The notes beneath the pieces are model-generated. The model worked only from the letters and a program-made list of their open reading frames with translations. It searched no databases and was not told the DNA's origin. Positions 49,165 to 58,060 of a stretch of 64,000 bases of DNA are shown here, one piece after another; the stretch's first letter is position 1; each line of letters opens with the position of its first letter. The DNA comes from UBA4246 sp045113695 (GTDB lineage Bacteria > Bacillota > Clostridia > Christensenellales > Aristaeellaceae), in assembly GCA_045113695.1 (NCBI GenBank), contig JBGUJG010000142.1:1-64000 (forward strand), written 5' to 3'. The position numbers and the translations under genes are program-made.

Positions 49165-52100
49165 GTTTTGTCCTCCTTGTCCGTCCCGTCACTCTGATTC
49201 AGCCGCTCCAGCAGGCGTTCGGTGACCGGCACGCATTGCTTCAGAAGTCCCCGCACATCGAGCCGCTTGTCCCTGAAGAGCAGGGCCGGTTCTTTGGATG
49301 CGGACAGCAGCAGCCGCTCATCCGTCTGCTGCATGGCCTCATACAGCCGGCCGACCGGCGGCATCAGGGCAGGATCCAGCCGGATGACCAGGCTCTGCGC
49401 CTGCCAGAAAACCCGCTGCGCGCCCAGGACGGAACACAGGGAGCGCAGATGGGCGATATCGATCAGCATCATGACCTCTTCCGGCGGCTCGCCGAAGCGG
49501 TCGATCAGTTCCTCGATGACGTCTTCGCGGCTGACGCGGTCGTGGATCTGGGAAATCCGCTTGTAGATCTCCATCCGCTGGACGTCGCCGGACACATAGC
49601 TGTCCGGCAGGTAGGCGTTGACCTTGAGGTCCACGCGCGTATCGGCCCTTGGCGTTTCGGGGGGACGTCCGTCCATCTCGTTCTGCGCTTCCCGGACGGC
49701 CTCCTCGATCAGGCGGACGTACATTTCGTAGCCGACGTTTGACACGTTGCCGGACTGTTCGGGCCCGAAAATGTTGCCGGCCCCGCGGATCTCCAGGTCG
49801 CGCATGGCGATGCGGAACCCGGAGCCGAACTGGGTGAATTCCCGGATGGCGCTCAGGCGCTTCTGCGCGTCCTCGGAAATCATCCTGTCCGGCCGGACGG
49901 TAAAATAGGCGTAGGCGGCCCGGTTGGAGCGGCCGACACGTCCCCTGAGCTGGTACAGCTGGGATAAGCCGAAGCGGTCCGCGTCGTAGACGATCATGGT
50001 GTTCGCATTCTGCACGTCCAGCCCGTTTTCGATGATCGTCGTGGACAGCAGGACGTCGTACCGGCCGGAAAAAAAGTCCAGCATGACGTCTTCCAAAGCG
50101 CTTTCCTTCATCTGGCCGTGGGCGACGGCGATCCGGGCCTCCGGCAGCAGCCGCTGCAGCCGCTCCCGGAATTCCTCGATGCTCTGCACCCGGTTGTACA
50201 GGAAATAGACCTGGCCCTTGCGGCCCAGCTCCCGGCGGATGGCGTCGCGGATCACGGCGTCGTTGTACTCGATCACGTAGGTCCGCACCGGGAAACGCTC
50301 TTCCGGGGGCGTTTCCAGCAGGCTGATGTCGCGGACGCCCACCATGCTCATGTGCAGGGTCCGGGGGATGGGGGTGGCGGACATGGTCAGGACGTCCACC
50401 GTTTTTTTGATGTTTTTGATCGTTTCCTTGTGGCCGACGCCGAAGCGCTGCTCTTCGTCCACGATCAGAAGGCCCAGGTCCCTGAACTGCACCTGTTTGG
50501 ACAGCATCCGGTGGGTGCCCACCAGGATATCGACCTTTCCTTCCGCGACCCGCTGGATGGTGTCTTTCTGTTCCTTCGGCGTGCGGAAGCGGGAAATCAT
50601 GTCGATGCTGACCGGGAAGGCCTTGAGCCTCTCCAGCAGCGTCAGGTAGTGCTGCTGCACCAGGATCGTGGTCGGGGCCAGGAAGGCCACCTGCTTTCCG
50701 TCCATGACGGCCTTGAAGGCGGCGCGGACGGCCACCTCCGTTTTGCCGTAGCCCACGTCCCCGCACAAAAGCCGGTCCATGTTGACGGGCTTTTCCATGT
50801 CCTCCGTGATGTCGCGGACGGCGCGCTGCTGGTCCGGCGTCAGCTCGTAGGGGAAAGCGTCCTCCATCTGGCGCTGCCAGGGCGTATCCGGGCCGAAGGC
50901 GTGGCCGGAGATGGCTTTGCGGTCCGCGTAGAGGCGCACCAGGTCGAAGGCCAGCTTTTTGAGCCCGGCTTTGACCTTTTTCTTCTGCCGGGTCCATTCG
51001 CCGCCGCCCAGGGAATTGAGGGGGGGCAGGTCTTCGGTGGAGCCGATGTATTTCTGCACCCGCTCGAACTGGTCGATCGGGACGTACAGCTTGTCCCCGC
51101 CCAGGTAGGTGATCAGCAGATAATCCCTGGCCGTCCCTTCGGTCTGTACCCGGGTGATGCCGCGGAAAACGCCGATGCCGTGGTGCTCGTGCACCACGTA
51201 GTCCCCTTCCCTGAGGTCCGTGAAGGCTTCCAGTTTCTCGCCGGAGCGGATGTTCCTGCGGGACTTGCGGTAGCCGGCGCCGAAAATGTCGCTGTCGGAG
51301 ATCACGCAGATCTTTTCTTCCGGCAGGATCATCCCGCGGTTCAGGGAAACGGGCAGGATCACCGGCCCGTTTTCCGGCAGGGGCATGCTTTCTTCCCGGA
51401 CGGAAGCATAGACGCCCAGCTCCGAAAGGGCCGCTTCCAGGCGCTGCGCCCGGGCGGCGCCGCCGGCCAGCAGGATGATCAGATCGCCGCGCTCCCGGCA
51501 GGTGCGGATGTCGTCCGCCAGGCCCTTGAAACGGGTCAGGTAGGAAGCCGGGGCATGGCCGGTCCACTGAATGGCCGTATCGGGATGAAAGCCTTCGATA
51601 TCCCGGAGAAAGTCTTCAGCCAGGATCAGGGGCAGGCCGTTCAGCTCCGCCAGCAGGTCGCGGAACGACAGCGTCAGGCCGATCTGTTCCGGTACGGCTT
51701 CCTGACGGTCCAGGGCGTTTTTGAGGTCCTCCTGAAAGCCGAGCAGGCGGTCGTCCGCCCGGGCAGCCAGCTGCTCCGGCGCATCCAGCAGCACGATCGG
51801 GTCGTTCAGCCATTCCCGGATGCCGCCGGAAGCCGGATAGGCAATCCCGCTCCAGTTTTCCGCCCCGGGCAGGAAGCCGGTTTCTTCCAGGGTATCCGCG
51901 CTGTCGAGCAGCAGGCCCAGGCCTACGCGGGACGAAATCCGCTCGCCGCCTTCCGGCGCGGACGGGTCGACGGCCATGCCGCCGAGCAGCAGGTCCTTGG
52001 GCAGCCTGCGCACCTGTCCGCTGACCATCCGGCGGATAGCTTCCGCCGTTTCTTTTTCGGTTCCGGCGGGAAGAAAATGGCTGACGGCCGGAGGGATCTC

Positions 52101-52757
52101 AACCTGTGTGAGCCGGTCCGAGCTGCGCTGGGAGACGCAGTCGAATTCCCGGATGGAGTCGACCTGGGTGTCGAAAAACTCGATCCGGCAGGCCAGCTCC
52201 CGGTCCGGCGGGAAGACGTCGAGGATCTCGCCGCGCAGGGAGCACTGGCCCTTACCCTCGACCATCGGCACCCGTTCATATCCGGCGCTGACCAGCCGGC
52301 GGATCAGGTCGGCGGGGTCCGCCTCCTGTTCCGTCATGATCCTGATCACGCGCTTTTCAAACTCCGCGCGGAGGGGAAAGCGGGTCAGCAGGGCGTCCGC
52401 TGTGCAAACGACGGCGGCCAGCTCTCCCCGGGCGGCCCGGAGGAGGGTTTCCAGCCGCATGTTCAGCGTTTCGCGGCTCCTGGAGCCCGGGGTAAAGGTG
52501 ATCTCCGCGGCCGGAAGGGTGCGGCAGGGCTTGCCGGTCAGGCGGCCGCAGTCGTCGGCCAGGCGGAGGGCCGCCGTTTCGCTCTGCGTGACCAGGAGGA
52601 CGCATCTGCCCGTCCGCTCATGCAAAAAGGACGCGGCAAAAGCGCGCTGTTCCTCACACAGATCATACAGCGCGGCGGTCTGATTAGCCCGGACCGCATC
52701 CGCGAGCGCGGACAGGGCAGGGCTGTTTTTTACGCGTGTGTTCAGTTCACTCAGCAT
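49161..52757 (-). CDS. mfd: Transcription-repair coupling factor
   Basis: Mfd removes RNA polymerase stalled at DNA damage and recruits UvrA. The 1198-residue protein has an N-terminal UvrB-like region (GRCVLLVTQSETAALRLADD) and an RNA polymerase-interacting domain starting with YVVHEHHGIGVFRGI. The RecG-like motor follows, with GDVGYGKTEVAVRAAF, LIVDEEQRFG and TMSATPIPRTL, then QLRGRVGRSNR and a C-terminal TRCF domain. It starts 11 bases inside pth. Length and motifs are normal. Confidence 0.97.
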   Translation of the reverse strand: MLSELNTRVKNSPALSALADAVRANQTAALYDLCEEQRAFAASFLHERTGRCVLLVTQSETAALRLADDCGRLTGKPCRTLPAAEITFTPGSRSRETLNMRLETLLRAARGELAAVVCTADALLTRFPLRAEFEKRVIRIMTEQEADPADLIRRLVSAGYERVPMVEGKGQCSLRGEILDVFPPDRELACRIEFFDTQVDSIREFDCVSQRSSDRLTQVEIPPAVSHFLPAGTEKETAEAIRRMVSGQVRRLPKDLLLGGMAVDPSAPEGGERISSRVGLGLLLDSADTLEETGFLPGAENWSGIAYPASGGIREWLNDPIVLLDAPEQLAARADDRLLGFQEDLKNALDRQEAVPEQIGLTLSFRDLLAELNGLPLILAEDFLRDIEGFHPDTAIQWTGHAPASYLTRFKGLADDIRTCRERGDLIILLAGGAARAQRLEAALSELGVYASVREESMPLPENGPVILPVSLNRGMILPEEKICVISDSDIFGAGYRKSRRNIRSGEKLEAFTDLREGDYVVHEHHGIGVFRGITRVQTEGTARDYLLITYLGGDKLYVPIDQFERVQKYIGSTEDLPPLNSLGGGEWTRQKKKVKAGLKKLAFDLVRLYADRKAISGHAFGPDTPWQRQMEDAFPYELTPDQQRAVRDITEDMEKPVNMDRLLCGDVGYGKTEVAVRAAFKAVMDGKQVAFLAPTTILVQQHYLTLLERLKAFPVSIDMISRFRTPKEQKDTIQRVAEGKVDILVGTHRMLSKQVQFRDLGLLIVDEEQRFGVGHKETIKNIKKTVDVLTMSATPIPRTLHMSMVGVRDISLLETPPEERFPVRTYVIEYNDAVIRDAIRRELGRKGQVYFLYNRVQSIEEFRERLQRLLPEARIAVAHGQMKESALEDVMLDFFSGRYDVLLSTTIIENGLDVQNANTMIVYDADRFGLSQLYQLRGRVGRSNRAAYAYFTVRPDRMISEDAQKRLSAIREFTQFGSGFRIAMRDLEIRGAGNIFGPEQSGNVSNVGYEMYVRLIEEAVREAQNEMDGRPPETPRADTRVDLKVNAYLPDSYVSGDVQRMEIYKRISQIHDRVSREDVIEELIDRFGEPPEEVMMLIDIAHLRSLCSVLGAQRVFWQAQSLVIRLDPALMPPVGRLYEAMQQTDERLLLSASKEPALLFRDKRLDVRGLLKQCVPVTERLLERLNQSDGTDKEDKT

Positions 52758-53322
52758 GTTTCCGGTTAAATTGGTTCATGGCCTTGCCGATCCCTTCCGT
52801 GACCCAGCAGGCGGCCGCTTCGGCGGCAGTTTTGTAGGCGTTGAAGGCGGTTTCCCGGTCCTGAACGGTATTGAAATGTCCAAGCACATAGTCCGCCAGG
52901 TCCCAGCCGGCCGGCGGGGCGCCCATGCCGACACGGATGCGCGGAAATTCCGCGCTGCCGGTGCACTGCAGGATGCTGCGCATCCCGTTGTGGGTGCCCG
53001 GGCCGCCGCCCGCGCGCACGCGGACCTGGCCGAACGGCAGGTCGATATCGTCCACGATGATCAGCATCTCATGGGGCGTGAGCTTGAACCAGTTCAGCGC
53101 TTCGGCCACGCTCAGGCCGCTCTCGTTCATAAAAGTCTGCGGCTTGATCAGGACCACTTTCTGTCCGCTGACGGCGCCCTCGCCGATGAGGGCTTTGCAC
53201 TTGAGTTTTCTGAGCGGGATATCCCACTGGGCGCTCAGCATGGTCACGACATCAAACCCGGCGTTATGCCGGGTGTGGTCATATTTATCGCCCGGATTGC
53301 CCAGGCCTACGATTGCAAGCAT
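52747..53322 (-). CDS. pth: Peptidyl-tRNA hydrolase
   Basis: Pth recycles tRNA from dropped-off peptidyl-tRNA. The 191 residues begin MLAIVGLGNPGDKYDHTRHN with the catalytic His in RHNAGF; KPQTFMNESG and DDIDLPFGQVRVR are further family motifs. GGAGG five bases before ATG 53322 decides the start; the longer frame runs into the promoter. It is the first gene of pth-mfd-ecfA1-ecfA2-ecfT. Confidence 0.96.
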   Translation of the reverse strand: MLAIVGLGNPGDKYDHTRHNAGFDVVTMLSAQWDIPLRKLKCKALIGEGAVSGQKVVLIKPQTFMNESGLSVAEALNWFKLTPHEMLIIVDDIDLPFGQVRVRAGGGPGTHNGMRSILQCTGSAEFPRIRVGMGAPPAGWDLADYVLGHFNTVQDRETAFNAYKTAAEAAACWVTEGIGKAMNQFNRKHAE

Positions 53323-53369
53323 GTTTCCTCCGTGTTCCGCGCTCCCCGTTTTCAGGCAGCGCAGGAACA

Positions 53370-53398
53370 AGTATACAGCAAGCCGGCGGGTTTAGCAA
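53370..53398 (-). promoter_or_regulatory. Promoter of pth-mfd-ecf operon
   Basis: On the minus strand TTGCTA (53393-53398) and TATACT (53370-53375) have a 17-base spacer, about 45 bases before the pth start. Confidence 0.8.
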
Positions 53399-53434
53399 GC
53401 GTGCAGACGGGGCAAGGTTTTTCTGATGTGGCAC

Positions 53435-53761
53435 AGCATCATTTCTTGGCCGGATTGGACAATAGCTGTGAGAGAAATCTGATGGAGTCAGAGCGGAGCG
53501 AATCTCGCTGACGTCCGGCGATTTATTCGCCGGATTGGCGTAGCCAACCCGCAGGGCGGCAGGGATTCGAACCGGTCTGGCTTTGATGAGGGGAGAGTGA
53601 GGAGGAACTCCCTCACATATAATCGTCCATACCGGCTTTGCCGGTATGAGCGGGGTTTTCCGGATGGAAAACGTTCCTTGCGGATTTTCCTCCCGGGAGC
53701 GGAGCGGCAGGAAAATCCGCACAGGGGAAAGCGTGGGAAGGGGACGAAGTCCCCGTCCCAA
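53435..53761. repeat. Family A-like hairpin array next to purR
   Basis: This gap of over 400 bases between pth and purR has no gene. It contains a series of hairpins: ccggcgatttattcgccgg, ttggcgtagccaa, ataccggctttgccggtat, a gcggattttcct/aggaaaatccgc stem around cccgggagcg, and ggggacgaagtcccc. The cccgggagc core and hairpin order mirror the copy at 23.6 kb although the arms differ. In purR sense the array begins directly after the TAG stop at 53762-53764. Confidence 0.65.
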
Positions 53762-54574
53762 CTATTTGATCCATGCGCCGGGCCGTACGACCACCGGCTC
53801 CCCGGGGACGATCGGGTCCAGGATCATGACGGCCTTTTCGTCTTCCCCGTCCGGCTGGGCGCCGCGCATGGCCAGCACGAAGCAGGCCCCCTTGACGTTG
53901 ATGCCGAACTCGGCCATCAGGGAATACATGCCGCGGGCCGTGCCGCCGCCGCGGGTGAAATCATCGACGATCACGCAGTTCTGTCCTTCGCGGACCGCCC
54001 GGCGGGACAGGGACATCATTTCGATCGACCCGTTGCCGGACACGTAGCTGATGTTGACCGCCCCGCCCTCATAGACCTTGATGGACCGCCTGGCGATGAC
54101 CAGCGGCAGGTGCAGGGCGCTGGCGGCCTCCAGGGCGACGGGGATGCCCTTGGTTTCCATCGTCAGCACAAAATCGGCCCCGGCATCGTAATACTGGGCG
54201 GCCATCAGCTCCCCGATGCGGCGGACGGTTTCGGGCTCCGCCAGGATATCGGACAGATAGAGGTATCCGCCGGGCAGCATCCGGTCCGGTTCGGCCAGAC
54301 GCTGGCACAGCTGCTGGATGAAGGGGCGGGCCGGCTGCACATTGCCGGCCGGGCGGTAGCGGACGCCGCCGGCCGCGCCGGTGACCGTTTCGACCGTACC
54401 CAGGCGGAAGGTGCGCCAGGTGCGCGCCAGGATGGCCGTGTCCTCGCTGACGGTGGACTTGGCCGCGCCGAACATTTCGCAGAAATAGGAGAGCGTGAAG
54501 ATCCGGTTGGGCGACGATGTCAGGATTTTCCCCATCACCGCCAGGCGCTCCGCCCGTTTGACCTTGTCCGCCAT
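53762..54574 (-). CDS. purR: Pur operon repressor PurR (B. subtilis type)
   Basis: PurR represses purine genes and is released by PRPP. The 270-residue protein has an N-terminal winged helix (KRAERLAVMGKILTSSPNRI, FGAAKSTVSEDTAIL). The phosphoribosyltransferase-like effector domain carries the PRPP motif VIVDDFTRGGGTARGM. GGGAGG lies before ATG 54574. Its promoter carries two inverted PurBox half sites, indicating autoregulation. The xpt-nucleoside importer operon in this window is a likely target. Family membership is clear. Confidence 0.95.
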   Translation of the reverse strand: MADKVKRAERLAVMGKILTSSPNRIFTLSYFCEMFGAAKSTVSEDTAILARTWRTFRLGTVETVTGAAGGVRYRPAGNVQPARPFIQQLCQRLAEPDRMLPGGYLYLSDILAEPETVRRIGELMAAQYYDAGADFVLTMETKGIPVALEAASALHLPLVIARRSIKVYEGGAVNISYVSGNGSIEMMSLSRRAVREGQNCVIVDDFTRGGGTARGMYSLMAEFGINVKGACFVLAMRGAQPDGEDEKAVMILDPIVPGEPVVVRPGAWIK

Positions 54575-54603
54575 ACTGACCTCCCAAAAAAAGAATTCAG
54601 CGC

Positions 54604-54661
54604 ATTATAACCTATTTTTTCGAACATTTCCATAGTTTTTTTAAAAAATATTCGTATTTTT
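54604..54661 (-). promoter_or_regulatory. purR promoter with paired PurBoxes
   Basis: A TATAAT lies at 54609-54604 on the minus strand. Upstream are inverted half sites centred on CGAACATT (54621-54628, plus strand) and ATTCGTAT (54649-54656), with CGAA cores 30 bases apart. This resembles the two-site PurR operator of B. subtilis. Confidence 0.72.
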
Positions 54662-54689
54662 ACAGTCTTTGCGGAAAAAAACCGGGGCC

Positions 54690-54718
54690 TTGATTTTTCC
54701 TTTGTTTCCTTTTATAAT
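54690..54718 (+). promoter_or_regulatory. Promoter of metG
   Basis: TTGATT (54690-54695) and TATAAT (54713-54718) have a 17-base spacer. The leader of about 70 bases has a small GC-rich hairpin. I see no T-box or SAM riboswitch. Confidence 0.8.
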
Positions 54719-54793
54719 AAAGCTTGCCGTATCAGGACAGGGCGGACGGGGTTCCCGCCGCCAGACGCAGTCCAGGAAAGGAATCGATGCTCA

Positions 54794-56830
54794 ATGCCGG
54801 AAAAGAAAACCTACTATATCACCACCCCGATTTATTATCCCAGCGGGAACATGACCATCGGCCATACCTACACCACCGTGGCGGCCGATACCATGACGCG
54901 CTTCAAGAAAATGCAGGGATATGATACGTATTTCCTGACCGGCACCGATGAGCACGGCCAGAAAATCGAGAAAAAGGCCGCGGAAGCCGGCGTGACCCCC
55001 ATTCAGTATGTGGATAAGATCGTGGCGGAAACCAAGGAACTGTGGAAGCTGATGAACATCGATTATGACGATTTCATCCGCACCACGGAAGACCGCCACA
55101 TGAAGATCGTGCAGAAGATCTTCCGCCGTTTCTACGAGCAGGGCGATATCTACAAGGCCGAATACGAAGGCATGTACTGCACCCCCTGCGAGAGCTTCTG
55201 GACGCCCACCCAGCTGGTGGACAAGGACGGGGAGAAGGTCTGCCCGGACTGCGGCCGTCCCTGCCAGCCGATGAAGGAAGAAAGCTATTTCTTCCGCATG
55301 AGCAAATACCAGGACTGGATGATTCAGTATATCGAGGAGCATCCGGATTTTATCCAGCCGCCGAAGCGGGCCAACGAAATGATCAACAATTTCCTGAAGC
55401 CCGGCCTTCAGGACCTGTGCGTCAGCCGCACCAGCGTCAAATGGGGCGTTCCGGTGGACTTTGATCCGAAGCATACCGTCTATGTGTGGATCGACGCCCT
55501 CTCCAACTACATCACCGCCCTGGGCTACGGCACGGATCATGACGAGCTGTTCCGGAAATACTGGCCGGCGGATGTCCACCTGGTCGGCAAGGAAATCGTG
55601 CGCTTCCATACCATCTACTGGCCCATCATGCTCCATGCCCTGGGCCTGCCCCTGCCCAGGCAGGTGTTCGGCCACGGCTGGCTGCTCTTCGGGGCGGACC
55701 GTATGAGCAAGTCGAAGGGCAACGTGGTCTATCCCGAGCCCATCGTCGCCCGCTACGGGGTGGACGCCCTGCGCTATTACCTGATGAGGGAGATGCCCTT
55801 CGGCGCCGACGGCAACTATACCAACGAAAGCTTCCTGACCCGCATGAACGCGGACCTGGCCAACGACCTGGGCAACCTGGTTTCCCGCACCGTGGCCATG
55901 ATCGAAAAATATTTTGACGGCGTGATTCCTGAGGGTTTTGAAGGCATCGACGAAAAGGAACCCACGGGCGTTTCCCTGCGTCAGCACTGCGTCCGGCTGC
56001 CTGCCCTGGTGGACGAGCAGATGGATAAACTTCAGTTCAGCCAGGCCCTGACGGAGATCTGGAAGGTCGTCGGCGAGTGCAACAAATACATCGATCTGAC
56101 CCAGCCCTGGGTGCTGGGCCGCGACCCGGAGAAAAAGGAAGAGCTGGCGGCTGTGCTGCTGACGCTGGCCGAGTGCGTCCGCTTTGTGGCCGTGCTGATC
56201 CAGCCCTTCATGCCCAATACCCCTGCCCGGATCTTTGAGCAGCTGGGCGTTGCGGACGAAGGTCTCAGGACCTGGGCGTCCCTGTCCTCCTTCGGCCGGC
56301 TGCCGGCGGGCACGAAGGTACAGAAGGGAGAAGCCCTCTTCCCCCGCATCGACGTAAAGAAAGAGCTGGAAGCCCTGAGCGGCCAGGCCGGAGCAAAAGC
56401 GGCTCAGCCCAAAGCGGCGGAAAAGGCGGAAAAAAAGGCTGAAAAAGCCGAAAAGCCCAGGGCGGAGAAAAAGCCCGCCGAAATCCCGGAAGGCTGCGTG
56501 ACGATCGACGCGTTTGAAAAGCTCTCCTTCCGCACGGCGAAAGTCCTCGCCTGTACGAAGGTCGAAAAGAGCGAGAAGCTCCTCTCCTTCACCCTGGACC
56601 TGGGGAACGAGCAGCGCACCGTCCTGTCCGGCATCGCCAAGGCCTACCCGGATCCCGCCGTCCTGGTCGGGAAGACCCTGGTGCTGTTTGCGAACCTCGC
56701 GCCCCGGAAGATCATGGGCACCCTGTCCCAGGGCATGCTTCTTTCCGCCCTGGACGAACAGACCGGCGCGCTCCGCCTTCTGACCGTGGACGACGCCGGC
56801 AGCATCGCGCCCGGGAGCGAGATCGGCTGA
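54794..56830 (+). CDS. metG: Methionyl-tRNA synthetase with C-terminal tRNA-binding domain
   Basis: MetG charges tRNA-Met. The 678-residue protein has the HIGH-like GNMTIGHTYT, a zinc-type knuckle pair CTPC and CPDC, and the catalytic loop MSKSKGN. The anticodon-binding domain is followed by a Lys/Ala/Glu-rich linker and a Trbp111-like dimerisation domain starting FEKLSFRTAKVLACTKVE. A ribosome site AAAGGAA lies upstream of ATG 54794. A lipoprotein gene follows after two bases. Confidence 0.97.
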   Translation: MPEKKTYYITTPIYYPSGNMTIGHTYTTVAADTMTRFKKMQGYDTYFLTGTDEHGQKIEKKAAEAGVTPIQYVDKIVAETKELWKLMNIDYDDFIRTTEDRHMKIVQKIFRRFYEQGDIYKAEYEGMYCTPCESFWTPTQLVDKDGEKVCPDCGRPCQPMKEESYFFRMSKYQDWMIQYIEEHPDFIQPPKRANEMINNFLKPGLQDLCVSRTSVKWGVPVDFDPKHTVYVWIDALSNYITALGYGTDHDELFRKYWPADVHLVGKEIVRFHTIYWPIMLHALGLPLPRQVFGHGWLLFGADRMSKSKGNVVYPEPIVARYGVDALRYYLMREMPFGADGNYTNESFLTRMNADLANDLGNLVSRTVAMIEKYFDGVIPEGFEGIDEKEPTGVSLRQHCVRLPALVDEQMDKLQFSQALTEIWKVVGECNKYIDLTQPWVLGRDPEKKEELAAVLLTLAECVRFVAVLIQPFMPNTPARIFEQLGVADEGLRTWASLSSFGRLPAGTKVQKGEALFPRIDVKKELEALSGQAGAKAAQPKAAEKAEKKAEKAEKPRAEKKPAEIPEGCVTIDAFEKLSFRTAKVLACTKVEKSEKLLSFTLDLGNEQRTVLSGIAKAYPDPAVLVGKTLVLFANLAPRKIMGTLSQGMLLSALDEQTGALRLLTVDDAGSIAPGSEIG

Positions 56831-56832
56831 CA

Positions 56833-57753
56833 ATGAAAAAACGATTGCTTCTCTTCCTGCTCTGCACCGTTTCCCTGTTTCTCCTGTGCGCCTGCGGAAA
56901 CGGGGGAGACCGGAAGCCTCAGGAAACGCTGGAGCCTGCCTGGACGGTGAACCCGTCCCTGAAAGGCGGGGCTTCGAAAACGGTGGAGAAGGTGCTGTCT
57001 TCTTCGGCCGGCGCGGATGCCCTGAGCCTGAAGGTGAAAAATGCCCTGGGACAGGTGACTTCCCTGAATGTGCCCGGGCAGATTACCCGCTCCGTCGCCC
57101 AGGCCGCCTCCGAAGAAAGCGGGCTCAAGGCCGAAAATGGGTGGTATACCTTCTCCCGCTCAACGGGCGGCAGGTATTCGTTTGACAAGCCGTATGCCGC
57201 CGTGATGGCGGAAGGCAGGATGGACAGTTATGTGATCTCCGACGAAGGAGAGCTGCGGGAAACGCAGGAGACGGTCTTTTACGACCCGCTTTCCTATGTG
57301 ATGAGCGGCGAGGGCGGGGGAGACTTTGCCTACGCCTCCTATTATATGATCCGGGAGGACGGGCTCTGCGCCGAAACGGAAACCGTCTCCCGGCTGAACA
57401 ACGACGTTTCCGGCTGGTCCCACGACGTCTATCTGATGGAAAACGGAAGGCTCTGGTTCGCCGATGCCCAGCTGATCCCCAAAGTGAACCAGGGAGATGA
57501 AAATGTGACGTCCTCCTGGTCCTGGCGGATCTGCGTCGGCTCTGTATCCGCCGGGGAGGCGTCCGTCCGGGAATTTGATCTGGAAACGGCGGAGCTTTCC
57601 CTGCCCGATGCGTTCCCGGACCTGCGCGGCGCCGGCGCTTCGGCCGTCTCGGCCCTGCTCAGCCGGCCCGGCCCGGTGACCGACCTGATCGTCCGGGACG
57701 GCAGGGTCACGCTGACCGACGAAAACGGCACCCGCTCTGCGTCCCTCCGCTGA
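56833..57753 (+). CDS. Lipoprotein of unknown function
   Basis: The 306-residue protein has a clear lipoprotein signal, MKKRLLLFLLCTVSLFLLCAC with the lipobox LCAC shortened to LLCAC, then NGGDRKP. The mature part has no family I recognise; it contains SRSTGGRYSFDKPYAAVMAE and many aromatic and acidic residues, suggesting an extracellular beta-rich fold. It starts two bases after metG and may be read through from it. A second frame continues past the stop to 57866, so a late frameshift cannot be excluded. Confidence 0.75.
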   Translation: MKKRLLLFLLCTVSLFLLCACGNGGDRKPQETLEPAWTVNPSLKGGASKTVEKVLSSSAGADALSLKVKNALGQVTSLNVPGQITRSVAQAASEESGLKAENGWYTFSRSTGGRYSFDKPYAAVMAEGRMDSYVISDEGELRETQETVFYDPLSYVMSGEGGGDFAYASYYMIREDGLCAETETVSRLNNDVSGWSHDVYLMENGRLWFADAQLIPKVNQGDENVTSSWSWRICVGSVSAGEASVREFDLETAELSLPDAFPDLRGAGASAVSALLSRPGPVTDLIVRDGRVTLTDENGTRSASLR

Positions 57754-58060
57754 CCCCCTGCAGATCTTTCCCAAAGAGTTCCGCCAGACGGACGGATTTG
57801 AGCGTTCAGCGAAGAACATGGACCAGAGCACGGCGCTGCTGCCGGATCAGGCGGCAGAATCCAGATAAAAAGACCCGCATGTTTTACAGCTCCGGCTGCA
57901 GGCATGCGGGTCTGTTCATCTTTATGCTCTGGAAATACAGAACAGCGGCGCCGGCTGATGAAGGTGCCTGACGCCGCTGAACAAATGATGATGGGAAAAG
58001 TATTTCCGCTGCGGATGCCGGTTGAACCCATTGCCCGGGTCATCCGGCCGCTTGCCCGCG
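57754..58060. other. Intergenic region with a possible coding remnant
   Basis: Between the lipoprotein and the DUF362 gene an open frame runs to a TAA at 57864-57866 and would encode FPKEFRQTDGFERSAKN and NMDQSTALLPDQAAESR. It has no good start or ribosome site and could be a remnant or a frameshifted tail. The rest holds a terminator and nothing else I can identify. Confidence 0.45.
57868..57913. terminator. Bidirectional terminator
   Basis: AGACCCGCATG (57871-57881) pairs perfectly with CATGCGGGTCT (57903-57913). A TTTTATC run follows on the minus strand and a weaker T-rich tail on the plus strand. It separates the convergent lipoprotein and DUF362 genes. Confidence 0.8.

Noticed and set aside
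53555..53580. GGTTCGAATCCC on the minus strand, similar to a tRNA T arm
   Set aside because: The flanking bases cannot form the five-base T stem, and no acceptor, D or anticodon arm is present; it is part of the family A-like array.
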